Shown piece after piece: positions 39,683 to 47,802 of a DNA stretch of 64,000 bases. Below the pieces are notes generated by a model. The model was not told the DNA's origin. It did no database searches and saw only the letters and a program-made list of their open reading frames with translations. The stretch is from Pseudofrankia inefficax (GTDB lineage: Bacteria; Actinomycetota; Actinomycetes; Frankiales; Frankiaceae). The stretch is taken from contig NC_014666.1 in assembly GCF_000166135.1 (NCBI RefSeq), forward strand, positions 1-64,000, written 5' to 3'. A program made the translations under genes and the position numbers. How positions within the stretch are numbered: position 1 is the first letter of the stretch; each line of letters opens with the position of its first letter.

Positions 39683-40927
39683 GTGACGACGCACGACAGC
39701 ACGGACCGTCCCGGCGCCCAGTCGCCGCCTCCCGCCGTCGACCCGGCGCTCCTGCGCGGCCTCACCCAGCCCCGCCTCGGCCGCCGGCAGTTCCTGCAGG
39801 CAGGCGGCGCCGCCGGCCTCGCGGCGTTCCTCGCCGCCTGCGGCGTCAAGGGGGAGAAGAAGGCGCCGGCGACCGCCGACGACGTCGCCACGTTCTGGAG
39901 CGACAAGAAGAAGGCTGGCACGCTCGACTTCGCCAACTGGCCGCTCTACATGGACACGGACGACGCCGGAAAGCACCCGTCGCTGGTCCAGTTCGAAAAG
40001 GACACCGGTATCCACGTCAACTACCGGGAGTCGATCCAGGACAACGGCGAGTACTTCGCGAAGGTGCAGCCGCAGCTCGCGGCGCACCAGTCGATCAGCG
40101 CTGACCTGATCGTCATCACCAACGGCGTCTACCTGGACAAGTTCATCGAGCTGGGCTTCCTCGCCCCGCTGGACCAGACGAAGCTGCCTACCTTCGCCAA
40201 GAACGCCGACCCGTCGGTGAAGAACCCTTCCTACGACAAGGGAAACAAGTACACCGTCGCGTGGCAGTCCGGCCTGGTGGGGATCGGGTACGACCCCGAG
40301 AAGACCGGGCGCGAGATCACGAGCTACGAGGACCTGTTCGACCCCGCCTTCAAGGGCCACGTCGGCATGTTCGGCGACAACGAGGACCTGCCGAACTTCT
40401 GCATGGTCGGCATGGGCATCAAGCCGGAGACATCGACCGAGGCTGACTGGAAGAACGCCGCCGCGAAGCTGACGAAGCAGCGCGACGACGGCATCGTCCG
40501 CAAGTACTACGACCAGGGCTACATCGACGCGCTCGCCTCCGGCGACCTGTGGCTGTCGATGGCCTGGTCCGGCGACGTCTACCAGCAGCAGGCCGGCGGC
40601 AAGAACCTCAAGTTCGTCGTCCCGAAGGAGGGTGGCCTCTTCTGGACCGACAACATGTGCATCCCGATCACCGCCGCCCACCCGGTCGACGCGATCACCT
40701 ACATGGACTACGTGTACAAGCCGGACGTCGCGGCGATGCTGACCGACTACATCAACTACATCACCCCGGTTCCGGGCGCGAAGTCGCTGGTCGACCCGGC
40801 GCTTTCCGGATCGCCGCTGATCTTCCCGACCGCGGACGACCTGAAGAAGACCTACCGGTACCGGGACCTCACCGCGGCCGAGGAGAAGACCTGGAACAGC
40901 ATCTTCCAGCCCATCGTCCAGTCGTGA
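39683..40927 (+). CDS. potD: Polyamine ABC transporter substrate-binding lipoprotein
   Basis: The 414-residue product captures spermidine/putrescine-like ligands outside the membrane. Residues about 32-53 form a Tat-like leader, GRRQFLQAGGAAGLAAFLAA, ending in a lipobox Cys (LAAC), so it is probably a Tat-exported lipoprotein. The mature part has SBP_bac_8/PotD features, such as FANWPLYMDTDD, YRESIQDNGEYFAKVQPQL, and LWLSMAWSGDVYQQQAGGKN. It starts at GTG 39683 with GGAGGACC upstream, 121 bases after potA, and is followed after 10 bases by potB. Confidence 0.9.
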   Translation: MTTHDSTDRPGAQSPPPAVDPALLRGLTQPRLGRRQFLQAGGAAGLAAFLAACGVKGEKKAPATADDVATFWSDKKKAGTLDFANWPLYMDTDDAGKHPSLVQFEKDTGIHVNYRESIQDNGEYFAKVQPQLAAHQSISADLIVITNGVYLDKFIELGFLAPLDQTKLPTFAKNADPSVKNPSYDKGNKYTVAWQSGLVGIGYDPEKTGREITSYEDLFDPAFKGHVGMFGDNEDLPNFCMVGMGIKPETSTEADWKNAAAKLTKQRDDGIVRKYYDQGYIDALASGDLWLSMAWSGDVYQQQAGGKNLKFVVPKEGGLFWTDNMCIPITAAHPVDAITYMDYVYKPDVAAMLTDYINYITPVPGAKSLVDPALSGSPLIFPTADDLKKTYRYRDLTAAEEKTWNSIFQPIVQS

Positions 40928-40937
40928 TCGCCGAATC

Positions 40938-41861
40938 ATGACCGAGACTGTGGCCGCCGCCCCGGAGACCGGGGCGGCGGGCGGCCACGGGAAGAAGCCG
41001 AAGCACTGGCGCTCGCCGTGGACCCCCTACCTGCTGTCCACCCCGGGCGGGCTCTACCTCGCGATCTTCTTCGTCGTCCCGATGCTGGTCATGCTGTCGG
41101 TCTCGCTGCAGACCGGGAACGTGACCGACGGCTTCGCCCAGACCTTCAATTTCGGGATCTACCCGCACGCGATCAGCGAGTACTCGACGCAGCTGATCCG
41201 GTCGTTCATCTACGGCGGCGCCTGCACGCTGCTGTCGATCGTGCTGGCGTACCCGATGGCGTACTGGATCGCCTTCCACGGCGGGAAGCGCCGCGCGACC
41301 TACCTTTTCCTGGTCCTGCTGCCGTTCCTCGTGTCGTTCATCATCCGGACTGTCTCGTGGGAGTTCCTGCTCGCCGACGACGGCGTCATCCTGGGGAACC
41401 TCAAGCACATCGGGCTCCTGCCGGACGGCTTCCGGGTCATGGCGACCTCGGCGGCGGTGATCGGCGGCCTGACGTACAACTCGTTCCCGTTCATGCTGCT
41501 GCCGATCTACGTGGCCCTGGAGCGGATGGACCCGCGGCTGCTCGAGGCGGCGGGTGACCTGTACGCCAACAAGGCCGGCGTGTTCGGCCGGGTGGTGCTG
41601 CCGCTGTCCATGCCGGGCGTGTTCGCCGGCGTGCTGCTCACGTTCGTCCCGGCGACCTCGGACTACGTCAACGCGTCGATTCTCGGGGGCACGCACAACA
41701 CCATGATCGGGAACATCATCCAGACGGCGTTCCTGACGAACGCGGACTATCCGCTCGCGTCGGCGCTGTCGTTCATCCTGATGGTGATCCTGCTGGTCGG
41801 CATCCTCATCTACGCCCGGGTTCTCGGCACCCGGGACGTCTTCGAGATGGCGACCCGATGA
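40938..41861 (+). CDS. potB: Polyamine-type ABC transporter permease (PotB-like)
   Basis: The 307-residue integral membrane protein has six predicted spans. The first is LLSTPGGLYLAIFFVVPMLV and the ABC permease EAA-type loop is EAAGDLYANKAGVFGRVVLP. The N terminus is a soluble Ala/Lys-rich stretch. It forms the channel with PotC. The start is ATG 40938, ten bases after potD, and its stop overlaps the potC start by four bases (ATGA), so translation is coupled. Confidence 0.9.
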   Translation: MTETVAAAPETGAAGGHGKKPKHWRSPWTPYLLSTPGGLYLAIFFVVPMLVMLSVSLQTGNVTDGFAQTFNFGIYPHAISEYSTQLIRSFIYGGACTLLSIVLAYPMAYWIAFHGGKRRATYLFLVLLPFLVSFIIRTVSWEFLLADDGVILGNLKHIGLLPDGFRVMATSAAVIGGLTYNSFPFMLLPIYVALERMDPRLLEAAGDLYANKAGVFGRVVLPLSMPGVFAGVLLTFVPATSDYVNASILGGTHNTMIGNIIQTAFLTNADYPLASALSFILMVILLVGILIYARVLGTRDVFEMATR

Positions 41862-42733
41862 GCGCCCCCACCGTGGCGACGACCGCACCGGCACCGGCAG
41901 CGCGACGGCGTCCGCGCGTCCGCTGGGGCGCGCACCTGATGCACGCCTACACCTGGCTGATCCTGCTGTGGCTGGTCGCACCGATCATCTTCATGATCGT
42001 CTTCAGCTTCAACGACACGCACAGCCGGCAGAACACCCACTGGCAGGGCTTCACCTTCAAGTGGTGGGGGCGGCTCGGGGCCTACCCCGACCTCACCAGC
42101 TCCCTGGTGAACTCGTTGACGATCGGCGTGCTGTCGACTTTGATCGCGACGGCTTTCGGCACGATGATCGGCATGGCGATCGGGAAACACTCGTTCCGCG
42201 GCCAGGGCGGCGTCAACCTGCTGCTTTTCGCGAACATCGCCGCGCCCGAGGTGGTGCTGGGCTCGTCGCTGCTCTCGCTGTTCATCACGATGAACATCCC
42301 GCGCGGGTACCTGACAATCCTGATCGCGCACGTCATGTTCAACCTGGCTTATGTCGCGGTGGTCGTCAGCACCCGGCTGGCCAGTTTCGACATGAGCCTC
42401 GAAGAGGCGGCCCGCGACCTGGGCGCCGGCCCCTGGGCGACGTTCCGGCTGGTGACGCTACCGATCATCCTGCCGGGCATCCTGTCCGGCGCGATGCTGG
42501 CGTTCTCGCTGTCGATCGACGAGTACATCATCACGGCGTTCAACGCGGGCGGCACGCTCACGTTCCCGCTGTGGGTCATGGGCGCGACGAAGAACGGTGT
42601 CCCGCCGCAGGTCAACGTGATGGCGACGATCATCTTCGTCGGCGGCATCGTGCTGGCCGTCGGGGGTTTCGTCGTCGGCCGCGGCGCGAAGGCCCGCGCG
42701 CCCGAGGAGGACCTGGGCGTCGTCTCCGCCTGA
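41858..42733 (+). CDS. potC: Polyamine-type ABC transporter permease (PotC-like)
   Basis: The 291-residue product is the second permease, with the six-span fold (WLILLWLVAPIIFMIVFSFN first) and the EAA loop EEAARDLGAGPWATFRLVTL. The conserved SIDEYIITAFNAGGTLTFPL is characteristic of PotC/YdcV-type permeases. It is the last gene of the operon; a strong hairpin follows at 42755-42794. Confidence 0.9.
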   Translation: MSAPTVATTAPAPAARRRPRVRWGAHLMHAYTWLILLWLVAPIIFMIVFSFNDTHSRQNTHWQGFTFKWWGRLGAYPDLTSSLVNSLTIGVLSTLIATAFGTMIGMAIGKHSFRGQGGVNLLLFANIAAPEVVLGSSLLSLFITMNIPRGYLTILIAHVMFNLAYVAVVVSTRLASFDMSLEEAARDLGAGPWATFRLVTLPIILPGILSGAMLAFSLSIDEYIITAFNAGGTLTFPLWVMGATKNGVPPQVNVMATIIFVGGIVLAVGGFVVGRGAKARAPEEDLGVVSA

Positions 42734-42754
42734 GCCGCGCCCTCCGGCGGACCT

Positions 42755-42794
42755 GGGCCGGGATGGCTCCCCTGACGGGGACTCATCCCGGCCC
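42755..42794. terminator. Bidirectional hairpin between potC and DLW-39
   Basis: GGGCCGGGATG and CATCCCGGCCC form an 11-bp stem with an internal TCCCC/GGGGA stem. It lies between convergent genes and can terminate both. Confidence 0.8.
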
Positions 42795-42801
42795 GGCGTG
42801 C

Positions 42802-42933
42802 CTAGTTGCCGCCCTGGTCGGCGGAGGTCGCCTCGTGCCACAGGTCGACCTGCCCGCTTTTATCCTTGCGCCAGCGGGCGGCCAATGCGGCGGCGCTGGC
42901 GACCGCGGCGATCAACGCAAGCCTGCGCATCAT
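42802..42933 (-). CDS. DLW-39 family microprotein
   Basis: This 43-residue gene is easy to miss. ATG 42933 follows AAAGGAGG, and the product begins MMRRLALIAAVASAAALAAR (a single membrane helix or signal-anchor), then WRKDKSGQVDLWHEATSADQ and GGN. The DLW motif and length are diagnostic of the DLW-39 family, a microprotein that in actinobacteria normally lies close to gyrA and the tRNA-Ile/tRNA-Ala pair. Its function is unknown. Here it is about 30 kb from tRNA-Ile on the minus strand. Confidence 0.85.
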   Translation of the reverse strand: MMRRLALIAAVASAAALAARWRKDKSGQVDLWHEATSADQGGN

Positions 42934-43065
42934 CGGACGCCCTCCTTTGCCTGGGTTCCGGTGCCGGGGTGTTCGGCGTCGGGATTCCGGGAAGCCAGCC
43001 TGCGGCCTGCCGGCCGTCGACTCATCCCGTCAACGTATCCCGGTTGGCCTATCGTGGCACGAGCC

Positions 43066-43608
43066 TCAGCGCTGGTAGGTGCCTCGGATGACGGCCCTGG
43101 CCAGCGTGTGGAACGCCAGATTGAAGCCGACGACCGCGGGAGCGACGGCATCGTTGATCTCCAGCTTCGGCACGTCGACGGCGTGCACGACGAAGACGTA
43201 CCGGTGCGGGCGGTCGCCGGCCGGCGGCGCGGCGCCGCCGTAGCTCTTGGCTCCCCAGTCGCAGGCGACGTGGTACGCGCCGGCCGGGAGGCCGGACAGG
43301 TCGCCGGAGGCGGCACCGGTCGCGAGTTCGGTCACGGACGCCGGGATGTCGACGAGCACCCAGTGCCAGAACCCGGAGCCGGTGGGTGCGTCCGGGTCGA
43401 AGCAGGTGACCACGAACGACTGTGTCTCACTGGGGAAGCCCGACCAGGACAGCTGCGGCGACAGGTCGCCGCCGCCGGCGCTGCCGTGCGCGTGCGCCAG
43501 GGGCAGCGGCGCGCCGTCGGCGAAGTCCGTGCTGGTCACGGCGAAGGTCGGCGCGGGCGGGAGCAGGTCGATCGGGTCCGGTGCCGGAGCGCGGTCAGCC
43601 AGCGACAT
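43066..43608 (-). CDS. YbhB/YbcL-family (PEBP, Raf-kinase-inhibitor-like) protein
   Basis: The 180-residue product has the PEBP fold signature: GGGDLSPQLSWSGFPSETQS, then CFDPDAPTGSGFWHWVLVDI and the late HRYVFVVHAVDV. These are small ligand-binding proteins of unclear role in bacteria. There is no signal peptide. It is divergent from the PII gene, with 113 bases between. Confidence 0.9.
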   Translation of the reverse strand: MSLADRAPAPDPIDLLPPAPTFAVTSTDFADGAPLPLAHAHGSAGGGDLSPQLSWSGFPSETQSFVVTCFDPDAPTGSGFWHWVLVDIPASVTELATGAASGDLSGLPAGAYHVACDWGAKSYGGAAPPAGDRPHRYVFVVHAVDVPKLEINDAVAPAVVGFNLAFHTLARAVIRGTYQR

Positions 43609-43721
43609 TTTCGTCGGTCCTCCAGAAGAGCCGGTGTGGGGCGCAGGACCCAGCCATCCGTCGGCTCTACGCTTTGGCGGGACGAAATACCGCAGTCCGA
43701 GCGCATGAGTGGGGCCTGGTC

Positions 43722-44060
43722 GTGAAGCTTGTCACCGCAATTCTCCGCCCGCACCGGGTGGCCGACGTGCGCGCCGCGCTGACCACGTTCGGTATCCATG
43801 GGATGACAATTAGCCAGGCGTCTGGTTACGGAATGGAAGTGTGGCGCACCAGTTCGTACCGGGGGCGGCGCTTCCACGACGAGTCCGTCAGTAATGTCCG
43901 GATGGAGGTCGTCGTCGACGACGCGGACGCCGAGGACATCGTGAACGTGATCCTCAGCTCGGCCGCAAGCACGGCCAGTGGGGCCGGGAAGATCTGGATC
44001 ACCCCGGTCGTCTCGCTGACCAGGGTTAGGACCGGTGAACGAGGCATGGACGCCATCTAA
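43722..44060 (+). CDS. Atypical P-II-like regulatory protein
   Basis: PII proteins signal nitrogen and energy status. The GTG at 43722 opens (M)KLVTAILRPHRVADVRAALT, and the 112-residue product spans the whole PII fold: HGMTISQASGYG, VRMEVVVDDADAEDIVNVIL, and the C-terminal RVRTGERGMDAI. It differs at key points. In the T-loop, YRGRRF carries Phe at position 51 in place of the Tyr that is uridylylated or adenylylated in canonical PII. The B-loop reads TASGAGKIWI instead of TGxIGDGKIWV. No amtB or glnD is nearby. It is probably a specialised PII paralogue; the ligand is unknown. Confidence 0.88.
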   Translation: MKLVTAILRPHRVADVRAALTTFGIHGMTISQASGYGMEVWRTSSYRGRRFHDESVSNVRMEVVVDDADAEDIVNVILSSAASTASGAGKIWITPVVSLTRVRTGERGMDAI

Positions 44061-44145
44061 AGTTCCAGCAGCTGAGCGTCCCGATGTTGTCCGTTGTTCT
44101 TCGGAGTGGCGACAAGACCACGCCGAACCTGTAACGTATGGCTTG

Positions 44146-44251
44146 TCCCGGTCGACGTACCCCTCGAATCCCCCCGTATCGATGGGTACGTCACCGGGAC
44201 TCCTTATTGCCCCGCTTCGTCGCCGACTGGCACGTCGATCGGGGCCTTTTT
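44146..44251 (+). other. Structured leader with terminator-like hairpin
   Basis: TCCCGGTCGACGTACCC (44146-44162) pairs with GGGTACGTCACCGGGA (44184-44199) with one bulged base. It is followed by GCCCCG (44209-44214) pairing with CGGGGC (44240-44245) and then CTTTTTG. It lies in the 330-bp gap between the PII gene and the lipase, about 140 bases before the lipase start. It could terminate PII transcription or attenuate the lipase. Confidence 0.6.
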
Positions 44252-44390
44252 GTTGCCCGGGGACTGTGGCTCGGGACGGTCCGCACACCGGGCCACCGCT
44301 GGCGCGCCGGGGAGACGGTGGTCGGGCGCGGGCCTGCGGCGTGACCCACGTGAAACATCGAGGCGCCAGCCGGGTGAATACGCTCGGAGC

Positions 44391-45620
44391 GTGGTGAGGC
44401 GGGCGAACCTGGGCGCATCGGGCCGAGGTCGGACGTGCCGCCTCCTTGCCTGCCTTGTGGCGGCCCTGGCCCTGGCGGCGCCGTTGGCCGGCTGCTCGGC
44501 CGGCTCGTCCGCGGCGCCGGGCGGGCAGATGGCCCAATCGCTACCTCCGGGCGCTCCCGGCAGTCTGATCACGGCGACGCCGGTGGCCGGCGCACCGGCC
44601 GGCATCGCGGCCTGGCGGGTGATCTACCACACCCGGGACCAGAATGGCGCCGACGTGGCGGCCTCCGGGCTGGTGCTCAGCCCGGCACCGGGGCACGGCG
44701 GCGCGGTGCCGTCCGGTGGCCGGCGGGTGGTCGCCTTCGGCCATGGCACCACGGGCGTCGCGGACGCCTGCGCGCCATCGCTGGCCCAGCCCCCGCTGAC
44801 CGCCGTCGGCAATACGTTCTCGCTGGTGCAGCAGGGTTACGTCGTCGCCGCCGCCGACTACATCGGCCTTGGCACCCCTGGCGACCACGCGATCTACGTG
44901 GCCACGCCAGCGGCCCAGGCCCTGCTCGACGTGGTGCGGGCCGCGCGGGCGCTGCCGGCGGCGCACGCGGGCAGCGAGGTGATCATCTGGGGCTACTCGC
45001 AGGGCGGGCAGGCCGCGCTCGCCGCAGGCGTGATGACCGACGGCTACGCGCCGGAGCTCAAGGTGCGCGGTGTGGTCGCCATGGCGCCACTCGCGGACCT
45101 GCCACGCTCGCTGGCGAGCCTGCGCGACGAGAACGACACGGGGGTCGCCTACATCCTGATGGCGGCCTATGGCGTCTCGGTGGCCTATCCCGGGGTGAAC
45201 CTGGCGGCTGACCTGACCACGCAGGGAAAGCGACTTCTGTCGATCTTGCAGCACAAGTGCGCGGTCGACCTGGTGACGGCCAGTACCGGGCTCACCGACG
45301 CCCAGGTGTTTCTGCGCGACCCGCTGACCATCGAGCCGTTCGTCTCCAGGTTCGCCGCGCAGCGGAAGGCGGTGATCGGCGCCATGCCACCGCTGTTGCT
45401 GCTGCAGGGCGATGCCGACAACGTCATCCGCCAGCCGATCACCGACGGGGTCGTGCGGGACCTGTGTGCCGCCGGGACCGCCGTCGACTACCACCGCTAC
45501 CCGGTCGCCGGCCACAGCACCGTCTTCAGCACGTCGTCCCGTGACATGTACACGTGGATCGCGAACCGGTTCCGCGCCGATCCGGCCCCGATGCACAGCA
45601 TCTGCGGCCCGGCGCTCTGA
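44391..45620 (+). CDS. Secretory lipase-family lipoprotein
   Basis: The GTG at 44391 (after CGGAGC) gives a 409-residue protein with a signal peptide (LLACLVAALALAAPLAG) and a lipobox Cys (LAGC), so it is probably an extracytoplasmic lipoprotein. The alpha/beta hydrolase core matches the secretory-lipase (LIP) family: RVIYHTRDQNGADVAASGLV, GHGTTG, YVVAAADYIGLGTPGDH, the nucleophile elbow GYSQGGQAA, acid region LLLQGDADNVI and His in VAGHSTVF. Substrate class is esters or triglycerides; specificity is not evident. The frame continues upstream to 44094 without a signal peptide. Confidence 0.87.
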   Translation: MVRRANLGASGRGRTCRLLACLVAALALAAPLAGCSAGSSAAPGGQMAQSLPPGAPGSLITATPVAGAPAGIAAWRVIYHTRDQNGADVAASGLVLSPAPGHGGAVPSGGRRVVAFGHGTTGVADACAPSLAQPPLTAVGNTFSLVQQGYVVAAADYIGLGTPGDHAIYVATPAAQALLDVVRAARALPAAHAGSEVIIWGYSQGGQAALAAGVMTDGYAPELKVRGVVAMAPLADLPRSLASLRDENDTGVAYILMAAYGVSVAYPGVNLAADLTTQGKRLLSILQHKCAVDLVTASTGLTDAQVFLRDPLTIEPFVSRFAAQRKAVIGAMPPLLLLQGDADNVIRQPITDGVVRDLCAAGTAVDYHRYPVAGHSTVFSTSSRDMYTWIANRFRADPAPMHSICGPAL

Positions 45621-45646
45621 GGGCGCCGTCGTCGGGCCGAATCGGC

Positions 45647-46213
45647 TCAGCCGGTACGCAGCCCGGCGAGCGCGGCGGTCCAGCGGGCGATCTCGTCGAG
45701 CATCACCTTGGCGGCCGCGTTCATCGCCGCGTCGGCGACGAGCTGTCCGTCCGAGCCGATCTTCTGACCTACCATGGCGAGGGCGATCGCCGGGGTCACC
45801 GGGACCAGGTCGAGCGCCGTGAGCACCGGCTTGATCGCCTGCACCGCGCGGGTACCGGCGGCAATACCGCCATAGCTGGCGAAACCGACCGGCTTGTATC
45901 GCCACTCCGCGGCCAGGAAGTCGATCGCGTTCTTCAACGGCGCGGTGAACGAATGGTTGTACTCAGGCATCACGAAGACGAACGCGTCCGCCGCGGCCAC
46001 GGTCGCGGCCCACTCTTTGGTGTGGTCATGGGCGTAGTCGCCCAACCGAGGGTGCCTCGGCTCGTTGAACATCGGAAGGTCGACCTCGGCGAGGTCGACG
46101 AGCTCCACGTCAAAGGCACCGTGCGCCGTCGCCTGCTCGGCGACCCACGTCCCGATCGAGGGCCCGATCCGGCCGGGACGGGTACTCGCAATGATGATCA
46201 CAAGTTTCGGCAT
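45647..46213 (-). CDS. NAD(P)H-dependent FMN reductase
   Basis: The 188-residue flavodoxin-like protein has the FMN phosphate-binding loop ASTRPGRIGPSIGTWV at the N terminus and the PEYNHSFTAPLKNAIDFL motif that binds the isoalloxazine ring. Such enzymes reduce FMN, quinones or azo compounds using NAD(P)H. It is convergent with the lipase gene, with 26 bases between stops. A GGAG-like sequence precedes the ATG. Confidence 0.9.
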   Translation of the reverse strand: MPKLVIIIASTRPGRIGPSIGTWVAEQATAHGAFDVELVDLAEVDLPMFNEPRHPRLGDYAHDHTKEWAATVAAADAFVFVMPEYNHSFTAPLKNAIDFLAAEWRYKPVGFASYGGIAAGTRAVQAIKPVLTALDLVPVTPAIALAMVGQKIGSDGQLVADAAMNAAAKVMLDEIARWTAALAGLRTG

Positions 46214-46453
46214 GACGAGGGCCTCCGCCTTCTGACGCGCAAAAAGGATTGCGCACGCAACGAAATTCAGGCTAGCGACCGGGTCGCCGGGGAACGGCCG
46301 GCACGGTCATGGGGTTGACCACAGTCCTGCCGTCTGGACCTACTCTTCGGCGGGGCGGTGCTGCCCGGCACCTGTGGGCCCGCGTGGTGGCGGCCGGCAG
46401 GACAACCAGGCCGAACGCTGTTCGGCCCGAGAGCGGAAACGGAGAATGGCGCG

Positions 46454-47548
46454 GTGACTCAGGGCGGCCCTCAGGCCCGCACTCGGCCCCAGCAGGCGCA
46501 GGCCCGCACCCGGCCCCAGGAAGCGCAGGCCCGCATGTGGCCCCAGGAACCGCACGCCCGCACCGGGCCTCAGGAGGTGGAGCCCAGGTCCGGCACGGTC
46601 CTCGGGCTCGACCTCGGCGGCACCTCGATCAAGTGGGTGACGCTGACCGACGGCCAGGTGACCCGCAAGGGCCGGGTCCCGACCCCGCACAGCGGCGTGG
46701 ACGACGTGCTGCGTGCCCTGGCGGACGTCGCCGCTCAGGTGCCAGAGGCGCGCGCGATCGGGGTGGCCGCCGCCGGCGCGCTCGACCCGGTCGCCGGCCG
46801 GCTGCTCGTCGTCCCGAACATCGCGGGCGAGTGGTCGACGCGCGCGGTCGGCCCGGAGCTCGCCGACGCCACGGGCCGGCCGGTGAACCTCGCGAACGAC
46901 GCGCGCGCGTTCGCCTACGGCCAGTTGCGGCACGGTGCCGCGGCTGGGGCCCTTGACGCGATCTTCGTGACCCTGGGGACCGGCATCGGCGGCGCCATCG
47001 CCTCCGACGGGCAGCTTCGGATGGGCCTGGCCCGCCGGGGCGGCGAGATCGGGCACATGCCCATCGAGCCGGTGGACGGCCGCAAGTGCGGCTGTGGCTC
47101 GGTCGGCTGCCTGGAGACGATCGCCGGCGGCCGCGCACTGGCCGAGATGGGCGCGGACCTGGTGCGTACCGGGGCCGCGCCGGCGCTCGCCGCAGCCGTC
47201 GGCGGGCAGCCGGAGGCGGTCGAGCCCGCCGACGTGGTGCGGCTCGCGGCCGTCGATCCCGCGTGCGCCCGGCTGGTCGCGCGCGCCGGGCACGCCCTGG
47301 GCATCGCGCTGGCCGGTCTCACGAACGCGCTCGCACCGGAGGTCATCGTCGTCGGCGGCGGTGTCGCGGCCGGGCTGCCGGCGTTCCGCCCGCACCTCGA
47401 CGAGGTCATGTCGCGGTACACGGTGCTGGTGGAGACGCCGCGCATCGTCACGGCGGTGGACGGGTTCGCCGGCGCCGTCGGCGCCGCCGCCTGGGCGGCT
47501 GAGCCGCCCTCCGGCTACCCGGCGCCGATCCAGCCCAGCGGCCACTGA
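46454..47548 (+). CDS. ROK-family sugar kinase
   Basis: ROK kinases phosphorylate glucose or N-acylated hexosamines. I use GTG 46454 (GGAGA upstream). The product has 364 residues. The first 43 include four copies of a nine-residue repeat (ARTRPQQAQ type) not found in typical ROK proteins. The kinase core follows: ATP loop VLGLDLGGTSIKWV, catalytic Asp in LANDARAF, LGTGIGGAI, and the zinc motif GEIGHMPIEPVDGRKCGCGS followed by VGCLE. Lacking an N-terminal HTH, it is a kinase and not a ROK repressor. The substrate is not resolved. Confidence 0.9.
   Translation: MTQGGPQARTRPQQAQARTRPQEAQARMWPQEPHARTGPQEVEPRSGTVLGLDLGGTSIKWVTLTDGQVTRKGRVPTPHSGVDDVLRALADVAAQVPEARAIGVAAAGALDPVAGRLLVVPNIAGEWSTRAVGPELADATGRPVNLANDARAFAYGQLRHGAAAGALDAIFVTLGTGIGGAIASDGQLRMGLARRGGEIGHMPIEPVDGRKCGCGSVGCLETIAGGRALAEMGADLVRTGAAPALAAAVGGQPEAVEPADVVRLAAVDPACARLVARAGHALGIALAGLTNALAPEVIVVGGGVAAGLPAFRPHLDEVMSRYTVLVETPRIVTAVDGFAGAVGAAAWAAEPPSGYPAPIQPSGH
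46475..46582 (+). repeat. 27-bp in-frame tandem repeat in ROK gene
   Basis: Four copies begin at 46475, 46502, 46529 and 46556, each encoding nine residues around AR-x-x-PQ. The copies differ by a few bases, so the array is not brand new. Confidence 0.85.
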
Positions 47549-47802
47549 CGGTCACCGGCGCCGCCGGTCGCGTTCGGGCGGTCGACCTTCCGTCGGTCGC
47601 GCTGGGTGCGCGGCCCGGCGCACGGGTGGTCGGCTCGGGACCCGGTGTGGGGCGCGTCTTCTTGGTGGGTGACGATCTATCGCGAAGACCGTTGGACCGG
47701 GCGTACGTCCGAAAGGTAACGGTTCAGTCGCCGTGCGCTGTTGTTTACCGTGACTTGACGGATGTTCACCGGTAATAAGCGAGGTGAAGGGCGGTTTGCC
47801 CG

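Noticed and set aside
44146-44251. Firm assignment as a ydaO (c-di-AMP) riboswitch
   Set aside because: The hairpins are clear but I cannot match the conserved ydaO core by eye, so I leave the class open.
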